64,000 nucleotides of DNA, from positions 16,168 through 80,167 of the forward strand of contig JADFUC010000786.1 in NCBI GenBank assembly GCA_019722365.1. The letters are read 5' to 3'. The DNA comes from Lithospermum erythrorhizon (Eukaryota > Streptophyta > Magnoliopsida > Boraginales > Boraginaceae). Of this stretch, positions 12,117 to 24,800 are shown in pieces. The translations under genes were made by a program, and so were the position numbers. The notes beneath the pieces were generated by a model. It made no database searches and was not told the DNA's origin. It worked only from the letters and a program-made list of their open reading frames with translations. Numbering within the stretch: position 1 is the first letter of the stretch; every line of letters starts with the position of its first letter.

Positions 12117-14275
12117 CTGCCACTTATCATCGTCAACACACAATCATACGCATCTCAATAGCAATCGTACACATCTCAATAGCTTAAGTAATCATAATCT
12201 AGTAAGTTGTCAAAAAGAGATCATCATAAAAATCACTTATTGAGAGAGGTTTCTCAAGATCAACGAATATCACAACCATCATTGCCATCTGCTTATTATT
12301 TTTTAGCAAAATGGCACAAAAATAACACCACTAAGAAAGAAGTCAATACAGTCTTGTGTTAAAAATTTATAAATATATTAGCCTAATAAAATTCTGAACT
12401 TTTAACACTCATATCACAAAAACTAAAAAACTGATACCACTAGAAAAGAAGTCAATCTGAGTCTTTTGTTAAAAATTTATAAATATATTAGCCCTAATAA
12501 AATTCTGGTGCAACATACGCATATCACAAAAACTAAAACCCAATGCCTCTAAATAGAGGCTCCCTCACCTTAAACAAGGTAGGAGGGTGGATTATACATA
12601 CCACTTATTGATCTTAGAAAGAAATTTTGTTTTTGGAATTAACTGGATGAATTACAAAGACTATTTGCACTGCACTTTCACAATAGATAAGCATAGATAG
12701 TGTAATGAGCCTTTTCTCTTTTATTCCATTATGTCCTTGTTCGAGAGGAATATAAAACATTTGACTCGATATGAGCCATTACAAAAAAACAAAAAATTGA
12801 GAGCTCAAGCTCATCTATTTACCAGAACATTTATTTTACAAGCCAAACATGTCTACTTCAAATTATCTGTTAAGCATTGCCATGTCATAAGACTATCAAT
12901 TGAATAATTGAGCAATATTGTGCATTCGTAATTCATATTTATAGATTGACTTCGAAACATATGACTGTAAGGAAGTAGGTACCCTTTAAATAGCCCTTTC
13001 AGAAGGGCATCATTCAGTAAATATTCGCCTACCTGAAGGGAACAACATAGATTGCTCACTTATAATGCCCAATAAAGAGATCAATACTTGCTACGCATAA
13101 ACTCAAACATGACAGAAAAACAGAAATCCATATTAATAATTTTCGACTCATTCTCTCCAATAAAATCATTTGATCCTCATTATCTACGCTGCTTAAAATG
13201 ACATATAATAATTAATGTATAAGGTAATAAACGTCAGTTTCCTCGGATATTCAATACTCTGGCTTCAGCAAACTACAAGAATGCTTAAATCTACTTCTAG
13301 TACGTGAAGCATAATGTTGCTCAGAAACATTAAACCAGTGACTATTTTCTTCTGAATACTGACTGTTTTATATTAATATTGCATAAGGCTTCTTTAACGC
13401 TAGAGGGGTAAGTTTACCCCGCTTAGGCAGGATGTTGATATGAATAAATAAGGCTTCTCTGCCTCTGCCAGAACAAAAGCACATTGAAGGAATCCAACCA
13501 TATGTATCAAAATACAAAACCAGCTAGAACAACTTTGAACTTACAGCCGTGTCCAGATACAATGAAATCTTATTTTCCAATTAAATCGAACAAGGCAACA
13601 AAGAATTTTCCAAAAATAATGTTTCAAAAAAACATAATTTGCAGAACCAGAATGAGAAACAAAAAAGACAATCCTCTATGTTCAGCAAATCCATTAGACA
13701 AAGACTTCCTCAACCAAAAAATAACATGAACAAACAAAATAATGAGGCAAAAACGAGTCCGCATCCTCTATTACACTTTGTGTGACACTCTCCAACACTC
13801 CGTTAAGATCATACCAGGTGGGCGGTAAAGTCATCAAACTTAATACTCAACTTTAAAAGAGTGCCACATAAAGCTCAAGCACAAATTTACAACCCCATAA
13901 TTGAAATAAATTGTTTACACAAAAAAAACATACTTTTTTTCAGTTTATATCCTCATCAACAAAAAAAATGTCCCCCAATCATAAAAATCCAATCTTTCAC
14001 ATTTTCACAATTTCTAATTACTTCAATCCTTAAATTATAAAAGAGCCCTCAAATTCAAAAAATATCAAACTAAATTATAAAAATCCAAAAACATTCACAT
14101 TTCTACATCACAACTACTTCAATTATCGAATCATAAAAGAGCCCAACAAATTCAATAATTACCAAACCAAATCATATAAAAAAATTAAATCATTTCTAAA
14201 TACACCACTAACCAATTTCTATGCTATTTTTCCAAAATTAAATCAACCCCAATTAAAAATTAAGGAACTTATTAC
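12117..14275 (-). other. Proposed 5' UTR intron of the SAP gene
   Basis: On the minus strand a donor TTTCAAAG|GTAATA sits at 14276/14275 and an acceptor TGGCAG|GACACC at 12117/12116, directly upstream of the SAP start codon. The 2.16 kb between has no competing gene. With the TATA box at 14398-14391, this gives a non-coding first exon of roughly 85 nt. Long leader introns in SAP genes often support expression, but that role is inferred here. Confidence 0.65.
12311..12533. repeat. Tandem duplication inside the SAP leader intron
   Basis: Two adjacent copies of about 110 bp share gaagtcaat, then ttgttaaaaatttataaata, and 'atatcacaaaaactaaaa'. They differ by a few substitutions and indels. Confidence 0.75.
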
Positions 14276-14390
14276 CTTTGAAATCAGAACAAAGACCTGA
14301 TTCGGCTGATCTGGTCAACCCCAATTAAATTTTCTTTGAGGAAAAGATAAAAAAAGCTTGAACATGTTGTAATAAAATTCAGTAAAGTGG

Positions 14391-14398
14391 TATTTATA
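14391..14398 (-). promoter_or_regulatory. TATA box of the SAP gene
   Basis: The minus strand reads TATAAATA here, about 115 bp upstream of the proposed leader-exon donor. This would place transcription start near 14360. Confidence 0.55.
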
Positions 14399-14399
14399 A

Positions 14400-15889
14400 A
14401 TAAATAATAAATTGATTGAAATTAAAATTAATTAATTAATTAATTATTAATATTATTAATACCTTTGGAAAAGATAATGATGGGAAAAATTGAAAGAAGA
14501 AACCGTTTTAGGAAAATGATGAAAAAAGCAATTATTTTAGGTGCGAAGTGGGGGAGGGGGTTATTATGCTAATAATATTATTATGATGATGATTATGATG
14601 ATACTTTAAGGCAATTTTATAGGTGGTGGTTTAGTTTTATAAGATAGCTCACATTATTTAATGATATCCAAATTATGAATAGATATTGAATATTCTGACC
14701 AACTATCTAATTTAATAAAAAGAATATGTTCTGCATGAATTTGAATTGAGGCATACCAAGTGGAGAACTTTGAACTTAGATAACTTAGCTGAATTTATTG
14801 AGCGTAAACCAAAGTGGCTATGATATTTAAAATAGTACTCAAGTAAAATACAGAAATGTAATTTTCTTAGTATTTCAATTGATAGAGATAAGAATTCAAA
14901 TATAGAGTGATTGATGGTTTATGGAATTTTTTTTTATGTTAGGGAGTTTATTTTAGCAATAACGGTTCCTGATTTTTAATTGAGTGTTAGATCGAATGTA
15001 ATTGGATCGGATAACTATGGGTTTTTATGAAATGCAAATATAAGAGTGGGGATTTTTAATTAAGTGATGGATCGATATAAGCTGAATCGTATTGCGTATT
15101 TCAGTATAATTGTTGAAATCAATAAAGTGGCATTGAAACGAATTAATAGAGTCGAAAACCTAGAAAAGTAGTTGCTGGAACCCATAAAGTAAGCTGAAAC
15201 CTACATACCACGAAATAATCCTCCAAGAAGATGTAGAGTTGATTATTTGAAAGACTCTAACTAGATATGACCAAGTTAAATGTCATTCATAGATAACTTG
15301 TGTCGAATATCATATGTTTAAGTATTCATGGGATTATATATAAGGTTGTCTTCGATCAATAAATCGAATTAAAAATAATTCAAAAAATCCGTGTACCGCA
15401 CCTATTCAGTTGTTAAAGTCTATATCAAATACTATTCAAATGTATTTTTCTTTCATTCTTAATTAAAGTCTATGTTCGAATTTAAAATCAAGAACCGCTC
15501 TAGAAATATTAACTCTGGAGGGAAAGAAATTTCCACGGTTTATACCCAAAATAATAATGATATAATATGTAATCGTTTAATTAAGTTTTTGAGATGGGTA
15601 TAATTATTTGAAGCCTTATCAAGCTTAGATAAGTATTTTCTCGGCGATATTTAATTGTCATCACAAATAGCCTAAATTAAAAGAATGAAAGTAGTCAAAA
15701 AGTGTTTTTCAAATGTAAAATGACAATTAATTGAAACTATATTATAGGTTGGTTGATAATAAAATAACAAAAAATTAGTCAAAAGTAATATTAAAAATGT
15801 AAAACGTCTAATTTTTCCATCTTTGAGTTAGCCAGTAAATATATTCATTTTTTCAGAAGCTGGGTGATAAAATAAATGTTCTTAGAAGG
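14400..15889. other. SAP upstream region, no gene seen
   Basis: It includes a ttaattaattaattaattatt run at 14425-14460 and atgatgatgatt runs near 14580. The rest is AT-rich, with no supportable gene. Confidence 0.5.
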
Positions 15890-16679
15890 TGGAGGTAGTC
15901 GCGGCAAGCGAACCGGGCGGTCCCAGTAACATGTTCGACGGGCCTAGAGCCAGATTAGCAAGCCACGGGCCGGGCAGGCATTGAAATCTTTAGGCCTGAC
16001 CGATTCGAGGCCCGTGTATCGAGGGCCGACGTGGTACCGTTGAACCACCAGGCAGGCCCGTTTATTATTAAGCGGTATACCGTTTAAAGTAAACGGTACC
16101 TCGGTAATGCATAACGGATATATAGCGACTACTGCAATGCAGGTATGCCGTTTGGACGTGCGGTACCGTTAAGAGATGCTGACTATTTTTTATGGTGCTA
16201 TTGTGATCAACCGAGTGCAGATTAGAGTCAAGCGGTACCACGTTTGGTCTCAAGTAGTACCATTTCATCTACTTGAACGTTTTGACCACAATATCATCCT
16301 TCGTTTCTCAAAACTCCCAAAATGAAGAGGTACATAAAAGGACAACGCCTCACTTCATTTCTCGTATTCCGCGATCATTAACTTACTTGATATCGAAAGA
16401 AATGAGAATCACTTTCGAGCGATTACAATATTCATTACTTGTGGTTTTGGCCTTGTTTATTCTGATCAAGTGAATCAGCAAATGCTACGGCACTCGAAAA
16501 TGCGATCAGTATTATCTATCAACTTTTTAAATTTTGTCATTTTTCTTCTTAATTAATGGCATCAGCATTAGCAGGCCAAAAGTATTAAAAGTGATAGTGC
16601 TAGTATGTATAATGATTTTGTTAATTTAGAGGACCAGGTAATAATATGGATGACTGCCATTATTAACTCTCGATCTAGT

Positions 16680-18270
16680 GCTGCTATGGATCTACTATTG
16701 AGAGGAAAAAAAATTCATGGACTTGGAAATATTTTCATGGAGACCGGAAAAAGCGAACGACAACTTGTTTAAATTGTAAGAGTACTCTATCATGGAAAAC
16801 GGGTGGGGTAAAGAGGCAGGGGTCAAATGCTATGTAGACACTTAAGTGGTCATAAGATCACTAAGATAGTAGTGGGGAGGGTTGGTATACAGAAACTGAT
16901 ACAGGCGGCAAAAAACTTTTTAGTATTTTGGCTTATAAGTTGAAACTATGAAATTTATGTCGGTGATTCTTTTGCGCTTTTTAATCATTGTGATGGATGG
17001 CATTTCACTAAATGGATTCAAATATGTAGTTATTAAGACGATACGTACAGCCATGGTCTACTTTCACGAAACTATGCTTTAAATATTTTAAAGTGAAGCG
17101 ATCTTCTAGGTAAAACTCTTATGAATTTGCCTTATAAAATGTGTTTGACTAGTGATATTGTGTCTTTTGGATTTTGATATAATGTGTGTAACATGCCATT
17201 GGATTGATGGTTAGTTACAAAGGAGAATTATATATATTTTAGATCGATTCTTAAAACTACTGATATTAAATTCGGAAGGTATACTCGTGTGCAATGGTAC
17301 AAAATGTTTGAATAGAGTTACTTGATTTCATTTGATAATCGTCTGCTAATAACGTATCAATTGAAATATTAAAGATGCACGATAGAAAAGCGGATTTTAG
17401 TAGAACTTTTCATATTGGAATTAACTTTATGTCGTCCTTCAATTAAGTTTGCTAAAAGATGGAATAAAGTTGTTTGGGATGAGTTTATTTCTTAGGTCGT
17501 AAAGACACATTAATTTTGTTGATAGGCGGGGTTAGAAAGACATGAATATACAAAATTGGTTGAGGCTTCGGGAAAGAAGTTTAAAAAATTAATTTGGATT
17601 GTGATACTGAATCTTATTTCGACTTACGATCTCTTGAATTTAGATGCGTATAATGTATAAGGATGGTACAATATTTTTATGAGATCATTTAATTGAATAT
17701 CCCCGCTCACATATAATAATTGGAAATATTGTTATGAATTACTTAAGTTTCTTGAGCCATGTAAAGATTACGCTAAAGTTTTTTCAACTTCAGTATGGAC
17801 AATATTAAATCTTGCTGTAAATTAATCTCTCCGTTAAATATGACTAAACATAGAGATGGTCATGTTGTTAGAGAAATGGTTCGAATATGGAAGGCAAGTT
17901 TTTAAAATATTTTCATCCTATAAGTAAATATGCAATTGGTATAATCTTGGATCTAACAGCTAAATTAAGTCGTTTAATTTTACATGTGAAATCCTATTAT
18001 GAAACATTAGTATCCTTTAATCCGAACTAAAGAGTTTTGATGTTCAAGAATGGAAAAATGGAATTGTATATGTATAACATGTATAAATAACAAATAATGT
18101 ATGGACAAGGTAAGTAGCGCCTACAGTAGTGGAACAAAGTTTTAATGTGTGCCTCGTGGGAGTTAAGATCTGAAGTCAACATGATCACCTAAGGAATGTT
18201 TACAATTGTGGAAGTATGTGTCCGTCGCTCACTTGAAGACACTAATGAGTTAACTTCAGTATTTAACTAC
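16680..18270 (+). pseudogene. Degenerate hAT transposase
   Basis: Read across several plus-strand frames. A BED finger is visible at about 16715-16850 (W-K-Y-F, C-L-N-C, then R-H-L-S-G-H-K). Near 17115-17165 comes L-P-Y-K-M-C-L-T-S-D, matching the conserved hAT block in which the D belongs to the catalytic core. Near 17720-17770, Y-W/N-Y-C-Y-E-L-L-K-F-L-E resembles the usual mid-protein block. Near 17930-17960, I-G-I-I-L-D-L-T resembles the block that normally reads A-x-V-L-D-P-R. Stops and frameshifts occur throughout, so no transposase can be made. Confidence 0.65.
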
Positions 18271-18619
18271 TAACTTTGAATTGAGTGATATAATGATATA
18301 ATCCTTTTGATATATTAAAGTGGTGGGCGAGTAAGGAAGCATTGTTTAAAATTTATTGTCTAAAGATGTCAAAAAAATATTTTCTATACATATGTCTACA
18401 ATAGCTTCAGTGAATCCGCATTTAGCATGGCGAAGCTCAATCACGCTCAAAGGCAGTCGAAACTACAAGCTCGGCTGATTAATGTGTGTTTGTATAGTTG
18501 GACGGTAGCGGGCATAGGATGCAAGATAAGGATCGCTGCATTGGAAGAAAGGAAAAAGATTTGTTTGGCGATCTTAGTATTGAGAGAAATTGAAGTAGAT
18601 GAAGGAAACAGCATGTAAA

Positions 18620-20534
18620 ATACACTCCGACAAAGAAAATCCAGAAGATGAAATAGTGTATAATGATTAGATTTGTATAGTTTTTATAATTTTGGTGAAT
18701 GTATGAAATTAATGTAATCTCTGGCGGCGCAGTATAAGCGTGAGCAGTGCGATAATAAAATATCTATTTTGTTTCTTTTACATTTGCGATACTTTAAATG
18801 GAATTAAAGCGGCATACCATTTGCGTTAATAAGCGATGGTACCGTTACTATAACAGTACCCGTTTAAGTTGATAAGCATTTATGTACATTCTACGTAAGT
18901 CAAAAGCGGCCCACCGTTTCGCCTTTGGCGGCCAGTTTCACCAACGGCGGCCAGATTTGGTACTTTAAGCGATGGTAGGTAATACATGAAGCAGGCTGCG
19001 ATGAACTTCAAAATTCCTAAACTTGCGTAAGTGAAAGCGTGGTACGTTAAAATGAAAGCGTTTATATCGAATAAGGGTTTGAATGGCGCGATTACGAACT
19101 TTCTTCTCATTATTAACCCAATTTCATAACTTCCTCTCGAATTCTCTTCAAATTTCTTAAATTAATCCTCATACTGACCCATAAACTTCTTTATGTCTCT
19201 CATTTGCAAATATATTGTTCAATTTAAAAATGACTTTAAAAAAACAAGAAGGGACAATAGAGCCTGATCATGCGTGGATCAAAAGAGGGGCTAGAAAAGG
19301 TATGGTGGGGAGGAGGAACCTAATATGAGGAGGAGGAACATGAGATAGTGGAGGAGGACGAACACGGGGAAGTGGGCTGTTGTTGAAAGTGGAGGCCTCA
19401 AATGCCTGACGGGGGTGTTTACATCTCGATGAGGCCTCGATCGAGCAATTTCACGGGTAACCTCGTATTCAAATACTTATAAAATGCTTTCGATTAGCAA
19501 ATATTTGTACATTTAATTGTGAATGGTATCCGGAAATTGTAGTCAATTTATAAAATATGGGTATAGGCGTGAGGTCGAACTTGATAATGAGCCTATGATA
19601 GAGATAACTTTAATGTTAGTGTTGAAGGAATGATTACGGAGGAGGATCTTAGGAATGAATTTTTATGACTAGACATGAGGAGACGATAACCGATGAATGT
19701 ATAGAGGATTATCAGCTGAGGGGGTAGTGCGAAATTGGCCAATTAGCCAAGCAGTTGTGCTAATATGCTTAATAATAATCGTAGAGCCAAAATCCTAAGT
19801 TAGTGTATAAATACAATCTAAATGGGGCCGGGAAGTTTGTATCGAAGGTGGTCCAAGGAATTTTGTTTCCCAACGACTAGTCGGGCCACAGCGAACTTAG
19901 CGCGATTCAAATGATGTAACTTGAAACGCTCTTAGTAGATACAAGGTTACTTACCGCGATATCATGAAACGTTTTCGTCATAAGACTAAGGCGCCATGAT
20001 ATGGCATGATCTTTGTCCGTTTGTTGGTTAGTAGGAAAATATGCACATCTGGGTGTCGAGGCGTGGGGTTAATAAAGCGGCGATGATTTCAAAACTTCTC
20101 AGTGCTAAGTTTGAGGTTTGTTGTGGGATATGGCGTTGAGATAAAGTAGGAGATGCGAGAACTATAAGGAGGTTAGGCGAGAGGTGTGGAACTCTGATGG
20201 GTGCGAGCTGAGCGGCTCCGATGGTGTGGGTTCTAGGCTGGCGGGAGTACGGGAGGAGAATCACATCCGTATCCTCCAAATTGAGGCTTCCTTTTGCTTG
20301 ACAACCGGCAAGTGGGAGATAATCTTTTATGAAGGAAGTTGTTGGATGAGGTGACGGGTTGCGTCGGATGTCGATGTCATGAGGACGGAAAGAGACGATC
20401 AGCGAAATGGCAGCGATGCGGATCCGTATGGCGGAAGTGTCGGGCGGCTTGTAGGATCGCGCAAAACTTTCCTCGACAAGCGTAGTGGCGCTCCCGTCGC
20501 GCCCAAAGAGCCTCACTCGGCTATAGTTGAAGAA
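18620..20534. other. GC-richer remnant of unknown origin within the hAT block
   Basis: G/C-richer than its flanks, with ggcggcc words at 18905-18955 and purine-rich ggaggagg tracts near 19310-19360. Open frames on both strands (for example 20028-20555 minus) are incidental: no frame has recognisable domains, and the reading quality is poor on both strands. Confidence 0.4.
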
Positions 20535-20990
20535 GAACCAAGTGAAGAAACACATGAATGAATGTGTTTATATATTATATGTATGATATTTTTTCACGTT
20601 TAAACAATGTTTTTTATTTACGTACTTTTATTCCAAGTTGTGAATCTTTGAATGCTTGAGTGTTTATGGTGTTTCAAGTTTGAATGAATGAATGAATGTG
20701 TGAATGGTTTGAATGTTGTGAATGTTTGAAAAATTGCACTTTTGAGTTGAATGTGTGAATGGTTTGAATGTTTGAATGTTGTGTTTATATATATTATGTA
20801 TATGGTGTTTTTAACGTTTAAAATGATGTTTTTTATTTACGTACTTTTATTCCAAGTTGTGAATGGTGTGAATGTTTGAATGTTTGAATGTTTATGGTGT
20901 TTCGAGTTTGAATGAATGAATGTGTGAATGAATGAATGTGTGAATGGTGTGAATGTTTGAATGTTGTGAATGTTTGAAAAATTGCACTTT
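20535..20990. repeat. Tandem duplication with gaatgttt/gaatgaat microsatellite
   Basis: Two copies of about 220 bp lie at roughly 20555-20750 and 20780-20990. Each contains tttttatttacgtactttta, ttccaagttgtgaat, then runs of gaatgaatg and gaatgtttgaatg, ending gtttgaaaaattgcactttt. Confidence 0.8.
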
Positions 20991-21589
20991 TCTCTGCTTT
21001 ATAAGCGTGGTAGTTATGATGGAGCGATGCAGCGTTTCCCTGTGAAAATCTTGATATTTTAGGTATTAGCATTGATCTTAGTTTTCATGAAGCGATTTTG
21101 CGTTAGTATGGTATTAGCATTGAGTGATGCAGATTATGTAACGGTACCCACGTTAATAGAAACCTGCCGGGCGGTAGAAGCCATAGAATAATAGGTGGTT
21201 TCGGCCCCGGGCGGGGCATGAGACCCAATCTCGGCCCCGTCAAACCAGCATTAGCAGGGGGCCGTTTGTGGGCCTGGTGGGCCAGGCGAATCGGAGCCGG
21301 ATTGGTGGGGTTTGGGCCCCGAGCAGTCCCGCCTGGGCCGATTAGGATTGCGTACAAGTCGGAGGAACTGAGGAAGTATGATTTTACTTGAACTTTAGTT
21401 TATTGGGCTTCGAAGAGTATATCATGGTTAAGGGCCCACATATTTAATAGACTCAATCACTCAAATATCTTGGCCTTCAGCCCTTCATGTTGCCCATATC
21501 CGGTTAATTAAAGCCTTAAAGGTATCGGCCTATCGGCTAGCATTATTGCTCCGAACGTGTTTCTTTGGTGTCAATGTGTGTGTCATGAG

Positions 21590-22230
21590 AAGTAGGGGTG
21601 TGCGCAAAATTTGAAATCGTCGGAGCCGTCGAATCGAAGGCAAGGCCAAGAGCAGAGCCAGAAAATGTCGAAATTTTGGAATCGATCGGAATCAATGGAA
21701 TTTAGGTTGATGAAAGAACCTAACTGAGTAGGTTCGGCCTTTAATCTTTCCGAACGAACCGATTTCTAAATTTTATCAATACGATTTTCAATTTTAATTT
21801 ATTATCATTTTCAAGATCTTGTAGTATTTCCATGTGTATATTTAAGAAGGAAATTTAGATTTAACTTTGTTCATTATTGGTATAATGAAATAATATATAT
21901 ATATAAATCTTTTCTAAGCCCAATAATATAGAATATAAAAATATGTAAAAAGAGGTGGTATTGTGTATTGAATGTGTATGTAGATTGCATAATTAATCTT
22001 AAAGGAGTTTGTTTAGGAATTACATGGATTAAATCGATTTAAGGGCTTAATTTTGAGTTGAGCGATATGCTAAAAAATTATCTGGCAGAAATTTAGCAGA
22101 AATGAGCAGACAATAGAACAATAGGATCGAACCGGCTAGATTTAGGTTCGGCTGAAAAGAACAGATGAAATAGGTTCGGTCTTAGTTTTCTTCAGCCAAA
22201 GCCCAGGAATAGAATCGTTAGATTCCTAAT
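21590..22230. mobile_element. hAT-like non-autonomous fragment
   Basis: It begins aggggtgtgcgcaaaa, a common start for small plant hAT elements. It contains repeated aggttcggc / taggttcggt words at 21733, 22143 and 22170. A matching ...ccccta end was not found, so it is probably truncated. Confidence 0.35.
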
Positions 22231-23039
22231 AAAAAGGTACTTAAGTTAAGATGAGTACTTTGGTATGTCACTTTTATAGGAGTAGTATCTACTTCAATTT
22301 AACACACCAGACCTACGGCTCTTTCTTATTAATAGTACTTATTATATATCGGAACAATAGCCCTAGTCTTTCATCAAGGCCTATGTCTGACTTATAAGGG
22401 AGAGGTCAGAGGAGTATAGTTTATTGCGGGAACAAATTGTTTGGTAAGATGAAATGGAAGTACATGCATTGATTGCGGGGAAGGGCATGGGTGGGCACAC
22501 AGATGTAGTCTAAAGGATTAGTAGCCCCTGGACTTTTGAAACTATATATTAGTCATGAATTGATGTTTCCTTAGTTGTTTCATTTTATGCGACGGAGTAA
22601 TAATGGATGTAAGATAATCAAAAGGGAATGATGATTCCCTCAACTTTCAAAAGAAAACGTAAATTATGTTATACTCCGTATCAATAATTGTAGAGTAAGT
22701 TGTTTTTTCAATACCTTAACATAAACGCTGAGTAATGTCAATATAAAGAATTCATAATGTCACTTGCTTGGAGGGCGGATCTAGGTTACTTGAGGTGATA
22801 GTTTAAAATATACATTAAATTTTTTTAGATATTTTTTGTATTATCAATAAAATATTTTTAAAAAAATTGCATTGTTATTACGGGATAATAAGTTGATTTA
22901 AATTTCATTTTTCAATACATTAATAAATTGTTAATTCCGTCATAATGAACTATCAAAAACGAATTTGGAGTGTCTAAAGTTCATGATTTTTTTTTTTCGA
23001 GGAGAATGTTTATATGGAGGAACTTTGGGTGATACTTAA
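22231..23039. other. AT-rich spacer, no gene seen
   Basis: Contains several atactccgta-like MITE-edge words (for example near 22670). No full element or gene could be supported. Confidence 0.45.
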
Positions 23040-23190
23040 TTAGAGAATTTAGAATCGCTTGATCAAGTATCAATAATTGTTATAATAAATTATATTTAAG
23101 CGATGCTTGAGGTCAGGGTTCGAATCTCATGTAGGGAAAGGGGAGTTGTGAATTATTATAATCTTAATTATAAAAAAAAATCAAAAGAGA
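23040..23190 (+). mobile_element. tRNA-derived SINE (family 1)
   Basis: A clear B-box phrase ggtcagggttcgaatctcat lies at 23109-23128. It is followed by a G-rich stretch and a tail ending in a nine-base A run at 23173. The A-box is degraded. Confidence 0.5.
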
Positions 23191-23204
23191 ACTTATAACT
23201 ACTA

Positions 23205-23300
23205 ATGAGTTAATAAAATAAAATTATGATCGAGAAGGGTTGAACCTATAACCTTAATATTACACATAAATTTATTTACCAATTAAACTATCCACTTATT
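23205..23300 (-). mobile_element. tRNA-derived SINE, minus strand
   Basis: The minus strand reads an A-box-like tagtttaattggtaaa followed by a B-box-like taggttcaaccctt at normal spacing. This lies back to back with the SINE at 23040-23190. No clean target duplication was found. Confidence 0.4.
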
Positions 23301-24014
23301 TGGTGGTTTAACTAAACCATATTGAATAATACCAGATCCGCCCTGCTTGCTTGAATTGGTTAGATCAGATAGATGCATGTATTAATTCAAAGTGGAGATC
23401 AAATAAACTATGCGAGTTGGTAGTTCATGAATTTATTCTAAGGCATCATATCATCAGACATGCATGTACTTGAGAAATCAATATTCGAACGACTAGAATA
23501 GATACATCAGTTTAATGTGAGATTAATTTATTGCATGATGACCTGCTTCAGCTCCATTGCATTTGATGTGTTCACGCCTCACCTGATAAATACATAAAAG
23601 ATATTTAGAAGCATTTCATGAAATAAAACTTGCCTGGTCATAGCCCAATGTTAACTTGAATTAATTCTGTAGAGCTTCAAAATTAAAGCTTCACCAAAAG
23701 TACTCTACTTAAAAATGCAATGTTACAAATTACAATCCCTATAAACCTAAAGTGGAATGTAATTGAAGTTCAGCAAGTTAGGACTACTTGAGTATGAAAT
23801 TTTATTAGGAAGCAAAGATCCCTTGGCTAATTACGTGATAAATGTATAAAACAAATCAACAACTCAATACCACTTGGTACTATGGAAAGGAAAAAAAACC
23901 CAACTAATTTGTCTGTTTCTCAAAGTTTAAGTTTACATAGATAAATCAGACTACTAAACTATATTGAAAAATGTAAGATTCGTACCACGTATTTTTTCCC
24001 TCTTCTCTCTCTAG
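23301..24014. other. Spacer, no gene seen
   Basis: AT-rich. A C/T-rich tract (ccctcttctctctctag) at 23999-24014 directly precedes the ORF at 24015. Confidence 0.45.
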
Positions 24015-24572
24015 ATGAGAGTAAAAGTACCCCAAACCCTTATTAGGGTTGCAGCCTCCCTCACTCTCCCCATCTCCGCTCTCTCACTCCCTCTTGCTCC
24101 TTTCAGCGTCAAAACCCTCGATTACAACCCCGGTAGTTTAAGTTTTTTTTATGGAGCAGGTCTTCGGACCTTGGGTCCAGCCTCTTTCTTAAAGAGTCTT
24201 ATCACCTTGGTTTCAACTCCCGTGCGGGATGTCGGCACATGGGCTGTTGTTTGCCAAGTTAAACCAACCATTCTACCCACTATCATACCGTCGTTAAAGT
24301 ACCGCCCGAGCAAGCAGTTCCTACTTGAAATAGATATCACTGGAGACTCGGAAACCACCAAATTACATGTGGAGATGACTATTCCCGTTGCCGCTGTTTT
24401 TTACCTGTCAAAGAATTATGAAGGAAGGTTTTGTCCCGACTTTATCTTTGGAGGACGGATTGTTTATCTGTTTTTTTGGCCATATGTTAGGCCTTGCGCA
24501 TTGTTTTTTGTTTCGTATTGTAACAAACTGGATCTATTATATCTTCCTATCACTACCTTTAATCTCGGTTAG
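24015..24572 (+). CDS. Unrecognised 185-residue ORF with gene-like leader
   Basis: The longest otherwise unexplained open frame in the window. It follows a pyrimidine-rich tract and contains, near its start, the telo-box-like words aaaccctta and ttagggtt, usual in leaders of plant ribosomal-protein and housekeeping genes. The first 40 residues look like translated leader sequence (S/L/P-rich). A possible splice donor (ccg|gtagttta) lies at about 24132. The later part has hydrophobic stretches (about residues 145-175) but no domain I know. It may be a promoter-plus-first-exon fragment of a host gene fused to transposon sequence. Function unknown, coding status doubtful. Confidence 0.25.
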   Translation: MRVKVPQTLIRVAASLTLPISALSLPLAPFSVKTLDYNPGSLSFFYGAGLRTLGPASFLKSLITLVSTPVRDVGTWAVVCQVKPTILPTIIPSLKYRPSKQFLLEIDITGDSETTKLHVEMTIPVAAVFYLSKNYEGRFCPDFIFGGRIVYLFFWPYVRPCALFFVSYCNKLDLLYLPITTFNLG

Positions 24573-24711
24573 GCTTAATGTTTGTTTGATAATATATATT
24601 GTTACTTATAGCAAAAAGAAAATAGGTCCAGCTACGCCTAGCTATTTCTTTAGTGGCGAGACGGGTCTATAGGGTTACATGGTATTCACATGAATATCCT
24701 ACAATTATAAA

Positions 24712-24800
24712 AGTAGCTTAGTTGGTTAAGACTTTGACTAATTTATTGAAGGTCCATAGTTCAAAACTTGTCACGAGCACATTTTTTTAGCTTTGTTCTC
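24712..24800 (+). mobile_element. tRNA-derived SINE (family 2)
   Basis: The A-box tagcttagttggttaag at 24714-24730 and the B-box-like aggtccatagttcaaaactt at 24750-24769 have tRNA spacing, and a T-rich 3' end follows. It does not fold as an intact tRNA gene because the B-box lacks the GTTCGA core. Confidence 0.5.

Larger units (their letters stand above)
15890..21360 (+). mobile_element. Decayed hAT transposon block
   Basis: The block is bounded by GC-rich segments (15896-16060 and 21150-21350) rich in gggcc/ggccgg words, unlike the AT-rich surroundings. Just inside them lie repeated GGTACCG motifs: 16031, 16072-16110, 16145-16175 and 16232 on the left, and 18833-18870 and 21140 on the right. 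Clustered subterminal repeats are usual for hAT elements. A degenerate hAT transposase lies at 16680-18270. Copies of the GGTACCG region at both 18.8 kb and 21.1 kb suggest either one long element or a 3 kb element with another derivative beside it. Clean terminal repeats were not found. Confidence 0.5.

Noticed and set aside
20028..20555. 175-codon open frame on the minus strand
   Set aside because: It lies in a decayed GC-richer transposon block, has no recognisable domain or start context, and other frames of the same stretch look equally non-coding.
24712..24790. Possible tRNA gene
   Set aside because: A- and B-box words are present, but the T-loop core is changed and the acceptor stem does not pair. 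A SINE is the better reading.
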